Assembly (NCBI GenBank): GCA_947372405.1
Contig: CANBTO010000256.1
Span: 1 to 7,098, forward strand
Origin: Verrucomicrobiaceae bacterium
GTDB lineage: Bacteria > Verrucomicrobiota > Verrucomicrobiae > Verrucomicrobiales > Akkermansiaceae
Length of the DNA stretch: 7,098 nt
Reading direction: 5' to 3'
Both the position numbers and the translations under genes were made by a program. The notes below the pieces were generated by a model. The model saw only the letters and a list, made by a program, of their open reading frames with translations, was not told the DNA's origin and did not search any database. Below are positions 4,501-7,098 of this stretch, piece after piece (the first letter of the stretch is position 1; each line of letters begins with the position of its first letter).

Positions 4501-7098
4501 GAAGCTCCACAGCCTACAATCAGACCGCAGGCAACGTGAACATTTCCTCGACCACTTTAGGTGGCTCCTTCGTGGCACAAATCGGATACGGGTATTTCAA
4601 TCTCACGGGTGGCATCTTCAAATCGAATGGCGGCTTTAGTATTGGAACCAGCAACGCCGCCGCCAGTAGCGCGGTGGCTTATGTGGGAGGAACCGGGTTT
4701 CTCGATTGGTCCGGCGCGAATAACCAGACCGTCGGTTACACGTCGCCCGCCGCATTGACGGTCGGCCCTGGCGGATCGGTGAGCCGCGGGAGTTCCACCA
4801 ACGTCACGTGGTTGGCCACCAATTCGGGTTCCTCCGCCATCCTCAACATTGCGGGAGGAAGCCTCGACCTAGGCACGGCCGGTAATGTGTATGTGAACAA
4901 TACCGGCTCAGGGGGAACCAGTGTCACCTTCAACCTGGCCGGTGGCACGCTCACCATGGGCAAGGCTTTACTAACGAACGGCTCCAGTAGCGGCAAACTC
5001 TACGCCAACTATGCAGGCGGCACACTCAAGGCCTCGGCAACCCTCGCCTCCAGTCCGATGAACGTGCTCACATCGGTCTCCACCGTCTTCGGCCCGATCA
5101 CAAACAACAACAACGCGAGCACCGCGTTCAACACCCAGATCGGCACCACCTCCAATTTCACCGGTGGCCTGACTATTGACACCAATGGAAACTCGATGCC
5201 CTATGGCAATATACTTCGCGGGGTGACTGGCAACGGAGTCAAACAATCCAACATCACGGTCACCGGTGGCAGCGGCTACATTGGTGCTCCGCTCGTCACG
5301 TTCACGGGTGGTACGCTCACCAGCACGAATGGCACCCCGGCGTCCGGCTATGCAGTCATCAGTGGTGGCGCGGTGACCGGCATCGTCATCACCTGTCCCG
5401 GCACCTACTCCGTCGATCCCACCGTAACTCTAACCGGCGGCGGTGGCTCCGGTGCCAGCGCGGCCTTGAGCGCGCTTACCGCCAATGCCGCCGATACCGG
5501 CCTGACCAAGATCAACGGCGGCACCCTGACTCTCTCCGGTGCCAATACCTACGTCGGCGGCACCTCGGTCACAGGAGGCACGCTCAGTTTCTCCGGCATC
5601 CCGGCGCAACCGACCAGCGGAGCCCTGGCGATCAGCAGTGGCGCGGCCGTCAATCTATCCAACCTCGGGGTGACTGCCACCTGGCCCACCGTCAACGTGA
5701 CCGGTGCCGGCACGTTTAACGTGATCCTCACCGGCGGTATCTTAATTGATAACTCCGCTAACTATGACATGAGCGGATTCACCGGCATCATGGACATCAG
5801 CGGTGCCGGCGGCAGACTGACCATGAACTCGCCCTTCGTCAGCCCGGCGTCCACTGCCACGATCCGGGTTCAAAATGGCTCGACGGCGTATTTGGGCTAC
5901 CTCGGAACCACCACTTTAACCTGTACCGTCGAACTCTACGGCACTGATGATGGCGAGAATCTGGGACAACTGCGCGTCGAAAGTGGCAACCAGCAGAATG
6001 GTCCGGTGGTCCTCAAGGCGAACTCATCGATTGGGAGCAATGGCGGCATTGGCTACGTCGGCGGGTTGATTAGCGATGGCGGGTTAGGTTATGGATTTAC
6101 CAAACAAGGGGCCGGCACGCTTGCACTCACTGGCGCCAACACCTACTCCGGTGCCACTATCATCAGCACCGGAACCTTGGCCCTCGGAGCAAACAACGTC
6201 CTGCCCGACGCTTCAGCCGTTTCCATCGACACAGCCACCCTCAACGCCGCTACGTTCAGCGATACATTGGGAACCCTTGATCTAACAGGCGCGGCCGTCG
6301 TCAACCTCGGCAGCGGTGCCACGCTGGCCTTCGCGGATAGCAACGCGGTGGATTGGACCGGCGGCACACTGAACATCACCGGCACATTCGTTTCCGGTTC
6401 GTCCATCCGCTTCGGCACCACCAGCAGCGGCCTGACGTCCGGCCAACTCGCAGTCATCAGCGTCAACGGCAGCGGGGCCGGCACCTACGCGCTTGATTCC
6501 AGCGGCTACCTCATCAACGGCGGCCCCGGCCCGGTCGATCACTTCGTAATCTCCGCAATTACCGGTACCAAGACCGTCGGCACTGCCATCACCGGCATCA
6601 CCCTCACCGCGAAGGACTCCCTTGGAGCCACCGCCACCGGCTTCACCGGCACCGTCACCTTCGGCGGCACCGGCGGCTTCACCGGCACCTCGGGCAGCTT
6701 CGTCGCAGGTGTTCTCAACAGCGTCAGCATCACACCGACCAATGCCGGCAGCAGCCTGACCTTCACCGTCGATGATGGTTCGAGCCACACCGGTTCAACC
6801 ACCATCGCCACCATTCAGACCCAATACGACGCATGGTCCGGCGGCGCGGCCTTCGACATCGACTCCAACGGTGACGGCGTCAAGAATGGTCTGGCATGGC
6901 TGCTGGGAGCTGCCGACAAGGACGTCAGCGCGCTTTCACTGCTCCCTACCGTCAGTCAGAACACCGGTGATTTGATCCTCACCTTCAATTGCCTGAGCGG
7001 CGCCAATCGCGGAAGTGCAGCGCTCAACATGCAATACAGCAAGGACCTCGGCATCACCGACCTGTGGACCGGACACACCGCTGCAGTTCCCGGCACCG
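1446..7098 (+). CDS. Giant secreted autotransporter-associated beta-strand repeat (PATR) protein, 3' end outside window
   Basis: One open frame of 1884 complete codons runs from ATG 1446 to the window edge without a stop; I followed the frame through every line. The product is an exported, Gly/Thr/Ser/Asn/Ala-rich, almost Cys-free protein expected to fold as a long right-handed beta-helix on or outside the cell surface. In order it contains a signal peptide (1-30), an N-terminal W-rich cap (33 to about 79), eight PATR units (near residues 163, 282, 439, 549, 837, 943, 1350 and 1546), a conserved GIIG.WATVNG.DWA core (687-719), a WNSDFTF module (900-942), a tandem SGY..AP module (1270-1342), an ENLGQLRVESG module (about 1440-1544), an Ig-like domain (about 1697-1789) and the beginning of a C-terminal region (1794 on). 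The start is fixed by the signal peptide directly after the ATG; there is no obvious Shine-Dalgarno. It is divergent from the GntR/LacI-type regulator, its likely controller. The family is usually described as adhesin-like; the substrate is unknown. No catalytic domain or beta-barrel is seen. Confidence 0.9.
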   Translation, partial: MKPRILTTARLSFPLASAIAALLSPPTAFAASTWNAGTAVSTDGSWSTATNWSADTLPGNGDALTFDGTANQTNTNNIPLSSIGSLTLNNAGWNITLGTVTLNSGLVANGNASVGGTTTLGGAQTWSNSTGLLTVTGSVANGGNLLTIGGAGNTSLSPVSGTGGLTKSGAGTLTLGATGDNSYSGATTVSQGTMVLNTLTTNAFTSAITINNGGTIKLGAADKVVDTATPTVNTGGIFDLNGFGETMATTAGSGTVTNTGALATLKLTGSTSTVANAITGALNLSIQGASKTYTLNGANTYTGSTTIGTGGTAATKAILGSSNALPSGTAVNVDGSSSNTVLDLNGFSATIGLLTLGTNNGGAQTTVAGTGSSKLTLTAGATVNGHNNGGGQISVATLDLNGATQTFTLTGSTNIASQFTVSSVIQNGALTRAGSNTPGSLILSGANTYSGNTINSTGSLTLSNSLALQNSALDTTNSIAGSSTAGLRTTVTTLTLGGLIGNKNFAATGGVFNTTAANSLYGNVTALTLKPVLGATPSYSGVIANGAAGMTLTKTGAGTQTLAGANTYTGATTVSAGTLIISGSPTGNSAVTVNAGGTLQLDYTTNSTSKINDSAVLTLGGGTLDLKGGTHTEAVASTALTAGTTSNVTSSTLGSVLKMGVITQGAGAKINFGASNIATTDTLNTNGIIGTWATVNGVDWASNSTNAAAGPIIAYTGYADVDAQGPTSTIADGATSNVRIFANGTSGTIELGATTTTINTLLQSNATTAATVNTAGKTLATGAVWIPSGKAALTIGVLANDGFLTAATAGGDLQLINDSSSGLTINSVIANNTSASSLTKLGTGSVTLNGTNTYSGATNLLAGTLTLGNASALGTGTLTINGGNLDSSVVNLVNSNTNALNWNSDFTFVGTQSLNLGTGGVTLNANRQVTVAANTLTIGGNIGGSFAITKAGPGTLALSGTNTYTGNTTVTGGTLNITGSHIEATPTSTLALGSAAANTVTNVSSDMTLLAITGAAVAGSSTAYNQTAGNVNISSTTLGGSFVAQIGYGYFNLTGGIFKSNGGFSIGTSNAAASSAVAYVGGTGFLDWSGANNQTVGYTSPAALTVGPGGSVSRGSSTNVTWLATNSGSSAILNIAGGSLDLGTAGNVYVNNTGSGGTSVTFNLAGGTLTMGKALLTNGSSSGKLYANYAGGTLKASATLASSPMNVLTSVSTVFGPITNNNNASTAFNTQIGTTSNFTGGLTIDTNGNSMPYGNILRGVTGNGVKQSNITVTGGSGYIGAPLVTFTGGTLTSTNGTPASGYAVISGGAVTGIVITCPGTYSVDPTVTLTGGGGSGASAALSALTANAADTGLTKINGGTLTLSGANTYVGGTSVTGGTLSFSGIPAQPTSGALAISSGAAVNLSNLGVTATWPTVNVTGAGTFNVILTGGILIDNSANYDMSGFTGIMDISGAGGRLTMNSPFVSPASTATIRVQNGSTAYLGYLGTTTLTCTVELYGTDDGENLGQLRVESGNQQNGPVVLKANSSIGSNGGIGYVGGLISDGGLGYGFTKQGAGTLALTGANTYSGATIISTGTLALGANNVLPDASAVSIDTATLNAATFSDTLGTLDLTGAAVVNLGSGATLAFADSNAVDWTGGTLNITGTFVSGSSIRFGTTSSGLTSGQLAVISVNGSGAGTYALDSSGYLINGGPGPVDHFVISAITGTKTVGTAITGITLTAKDSLGATATGFTGTVTFGGTGGFTGTSGSFVAGVLNSVSITPTNAGSSLTFTVDDGSSHTGSTTIATIQTQYDAWSGGAAFDIDSNGDGVKNGLAWLLGAADKDVSALSLLPTVSQNTGDLILTFNCLSGANRGSAALNMQYSKDLGITDLWTGHTAAVPGT
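1542..1682 (+). other. N-terminal cap module of the PATR protein
   Basis: Right after the signal peptide, residues 33-79 carry TWNAGTAVSTDGSWSTATNW, then LPGNGDALTFDGTANQTNTN. The pattern of Trp, Gly and a FDGT turn followed by Asn/Thr is a common opening of PATR and related PEP-CTERM-type passenger proteins. It probably caps the beta-helix. It is recognised from memory of the family. Confidence 0.6.
1932..2036 (+). repeat. PATR repeat 1
   Basis: Residues 163-197 begin GGLTKSGAGTLTL and continue with YSGATTVSQGTM, close to the family consensus (L-T-K-x-G-x-G-T-L-x-L, then N-T-Y-x-G-x-T-x-V, then G-T-L). It departs slightly in having DNSYSG for the usual ANTYSG. Confidence 0.85.
2289..2402 (+). 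repeat. PATR repeat 2 (degenerate front half)
   Basis: Residues 282-319 keep the second half well (LNGANTYTGSTTIGTG), but the LTKxGxGTL front half is replaced by LSIQGASKTYTL. It is a diverged copy that probably keeps the strand and turn geometry. Confidence 0.7.
2760..2837 (+). repeat. PATR repeat 3 (shortened)
   Basis: Residues 439-464 read GSLILSGANTYSGNTINSTG, then SLTLSN. The leading L-T-K segment is missing; the preceding NGALTRAGSNTP may be its worn remnant, carrying LTR-x-G. Confidence 0.7.
3090..3197 (+). repeat. PATR repeat 4
   Basis: Residues 549-584 carry a full copy: MTLTKTGAGTQTLAGANTYT, then GATTVSAGTLIISG. Its central DNA (3135-3170) matches repeat 8 (6132-6167) at 32 of 36 bases. 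Confidence 0.9.
3504..3860 (+). other. Conserved non-PATR core module (GIIG.WATVNG.DWA)
   Basis: From residue 687 the protein reads GIIGTWATVNGVDWAS, then GPIIAYTGYADVDAQGPTS (to about 725), followed by TSNVRIFANG, TTTINTLLQS and TVNTAGKTLATGAVWI. I recognise this as a block that recurs in large PATR proteins of Verrucomicrobiota, usually once or a few times per protein between PATR units. It contains aromatic residues that the repeats lack. Its function is not known to me. Confidence 0.6.
3954..4049 (+). repeat. PATR repeat 5
   Basis: Residues 837-868 show SLTKLGTGSVTLNGTNTYSG, then ATNLLAGTLTLG. It follows the family consensus in both halves and directly follows the core module via INSVIANNTSAS. 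Confidence 0.9.
4143..4271 (+). other. WNSDFTFVGTQ linker module
   Basis: Residues 900-942 carry LNWNSDFTFVGTQSLNLGTG, then GVTLNANRQVTVAANTLTIG. This pattern (W-N-S-D-F-x-F, S-L-N-L-G-T-G, R-x-V-T-V, N-T-L-T-I-G-G) commonly sits just before a PATR unit in this protein group, as it does here before repeat 6. Confidence 0.6.
4272..4385 (+). repeat. PATR repeat 6
   Basis: Residues 943-980 carry FAITKAGPGTLALSGTNTYT, then GNTTVTGGTLNITGS, a clean match in both halves. It shares the 16-base stretch CCAATACCTACACCGG with repeat 2. Confidence 0.9.
4386..5252 (+). other. Long beta-helix stretch without PATR consensus
   Basis: About 290 residues (981-1269) separate repeats 6 and 7 without a PATR copy, apart from the SGY..AP module that follows. 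The segment shows short imperfect GG-turn repeats such as FNLTGGIFKSNGGFSIG, LNIAGGSLDLG, FNLAGGTLTMG and YAGGTLKAS, which fit a beta-helix rung of about 20-25 residues. Near its end GLTIDTNGNSM resembles the IDTNG motif that often leads into SGY modules. No enzymatic motif is seen. Confidence 0.55.
5253..5471 (+). other. Tandem SGY..AP / TxTGG glycine-rich module
   Basis: Residues 1270-1342 contain two related units. The first is ITVTGGSGYIGAPLVTFTGG. After a link with VISGGAVTGIVIT, the second is PGTYSVDPTVTLTGGGGSG. The pattern G-S-G-Y-x-x-A-P-x-V-T-x-T-G-G and G-T-Y-x-x-x-P-T-V-T-L-T-G-G is a known low-complexity extracellular motif pair in bacterial and phage structural proteins. Here it interrupts the beta-strand array directly before repeat 7. 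One of the protein's few Cys residues (ITCPG) lies within it. Confidence 0.65.
5493..5597 (+). repeat. PATR repeat 7
   Basis: Residues 1350-1384 carry TGLTKINGGTLTLSGANTYV, then GGTSVTGGTLSFSG. It is a close copy, with N replacing the usual small residue in the K-x-G-x-G part. Confidence 0.9.
5763..6077 (+). other. FTGIMDISG / ENLGQLRVESG module
   Basis: Residues 1440-1544 include YDMSGFTGIMDISGAGGRL, SPASTATIRVQNGSTAYLG, VELYGTDDGENLGQLRVESG and VVLKANSSIGSNGGIGYVGG. It is less repetitive and more polar than its surroundings, with an acidic patch at DDGE. I recall similar blocks from large PATR proteins, placed directly before a PATR unit as here. It may be a side domain on the helix. Confidence 0.55.
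6081..6188 (+). repeat. PATR repeat 8
   Basis: Residues 1546-1581 carry YGFTKQGAGTLALTGANTYS, then GATIISTGTLALG, a full copy. It is the last clear PATR unit in the window. Confidence 0.9.
6534..6812 (+). other. Ig-like / invasin-type beta-sandwich domain
   Basis: Residues 1697-1789 depart from the beta-helix pattern: VDHFVISAITGTKTVGTAI, then ITLTAKDSLGATATGFTGTV, FGGTGGFTGTSGSF, NSVSITPTNAGSSLTFTVDD. The T-A-K-D-x-x-G-x-x-x-x-G-(F/Y)-T-G-T-V pattern is typical of bacterial Ig-like domains in secreted proteins (DHFVVS... types). It probably forms a sandwich domain between the beta-helix and the C terminus and could contribute to binding or spacing. Confidence 0.7.
6825..7098 (+). other. C-terminal region with DxDxNGDG calcium-like loop (incomplete)
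   Basis: From residue 1794 the protein reads YDAWSGGAAFDIDSNGDGVK, then NGLAWLLGAADK. D-I-D-S-N-G-D-G has the spacing of a calcium-binding loop of the EF-hand/dockerin/thrombospondin-3 kind (6855-6878). The following LPTVSQNTGDLILTFNCLSG and MQYSKDLGITDLWTGH match a C-terminal domain I recall at the ends of large verrucomicrobial repeat proteins, which suggests the stop lies within roughly 100 codons beyond the window. No PEP-CTERM, LPXTG or beta-barrel segment is visible so far. Confidence 0.65.

Noticed and set aside
1932..6188. CRISPR array or satellite-like tandem repeat
   Set aside because: The repeats are protein-level, degenerate in DNA, unevenly spaced by hundreds of bases, and lie inside one continuous coding frame.
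1355..6814. Numerous minus-strand open frames of 60-168 codons rich in Val, Ala, Pro and Leu, antisense to the PATR gene
   Set aside because: They are expected by-products of a GC-rich, Gly/Thr-rich sense frame that rarely creates stop codons on the opposite strand. They overlap one another in different frames, have no recognisable domains, and the sense frame is an unbroken family member.
6855..6890. RTX-type (GGxGxDxUx) calcium-binding repeat suggesting type I secretion
   Set aside because: Only a single DxDxNGDG loop is present, with no tandem nonapeptides; an EF-hand/dockerin-like or thrombospondin-3-like loop fits better.
1642..6975. Plus-strand alternative frames with Pro/Ser/Thr- or His/Arg-rich products (for example 3424-3825 and 3518-3844)
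   Set aside because: They are out-of-frame readings of repeated Gly/Thr codons in the giant gene. Their low-complexity composition follows from that, and they show no start signals or domains.

Overview
The window reads as a piece of a GC-rich bacterial genome, most likely from the phylum Verrucomicrobiota (Planctomycetota is the main alternative). The basis is a very long secreted protein made of autotransporter-associated beta-strand repeats (PATR). It carries an internal GIIG.WATVNG.DWA core, WNSDFTFVGTQ and ENLGQLRVESG modules, and a C-terminal FDIDSNGDGVKNGLAWLLGA segment. I recall this combination from verrucomicrobial repeat proteins. It also sits beside a GntR/LacI-type sugar-responsive regulator, as such genes often do in that phylum. 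The assignment rests on pattern recognition, with no database search.

Layout. Positions 1-92 (minus strand) hold the first 30 codons of a gene that runs off the left edge, possibly an IS630-like transposase. Positions 93-203 are a short, partly AT-rich spacer. Positions 204-1268 (minus) encode a complete 354-residue regulator with a GntR winged helix at the N terminus and a LacI-type ligand-binding domain. Positions 1269-1445 are a 177-bp divergent intergenic region with a 22-bp dyad and two further related half-sites, which are good operator candidates. From 1446 (plus) to the right edge runs one uninterrupted reading frame of 1884 complete codons with no stop. It encodes a signal peptide, eight recognisable PATR repeats interleaved with other beta-helix modules, a double Gly-rich SGY..AP module, an Ig-like domain and the beginning of a C-terminal domain. 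The end of this gene lies beyond the window.

How the genes may work together. The regulator and the giant exported protein are divergently transcribed and share one control region. The simplest inference is that the regulator senses a small ligand, probably a sugar, and controls its own gene and the surface or secreted repeat protein. That protein could act in adhesion or in contact with a polysaccharide substrate. No enzyme, transporter or canonical beta-barrel translocator is visible here, so the protein's actual role and anchoring mechanism are unknown.

The many other open frames across 1446-7098, especially the Val/Ala/Pro-rich ones on the minus strand, are shadows of the GC-rich, Gly/Thr-rich repeat gene. 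I see no RNA gene, CRISPR array or clear terminator.
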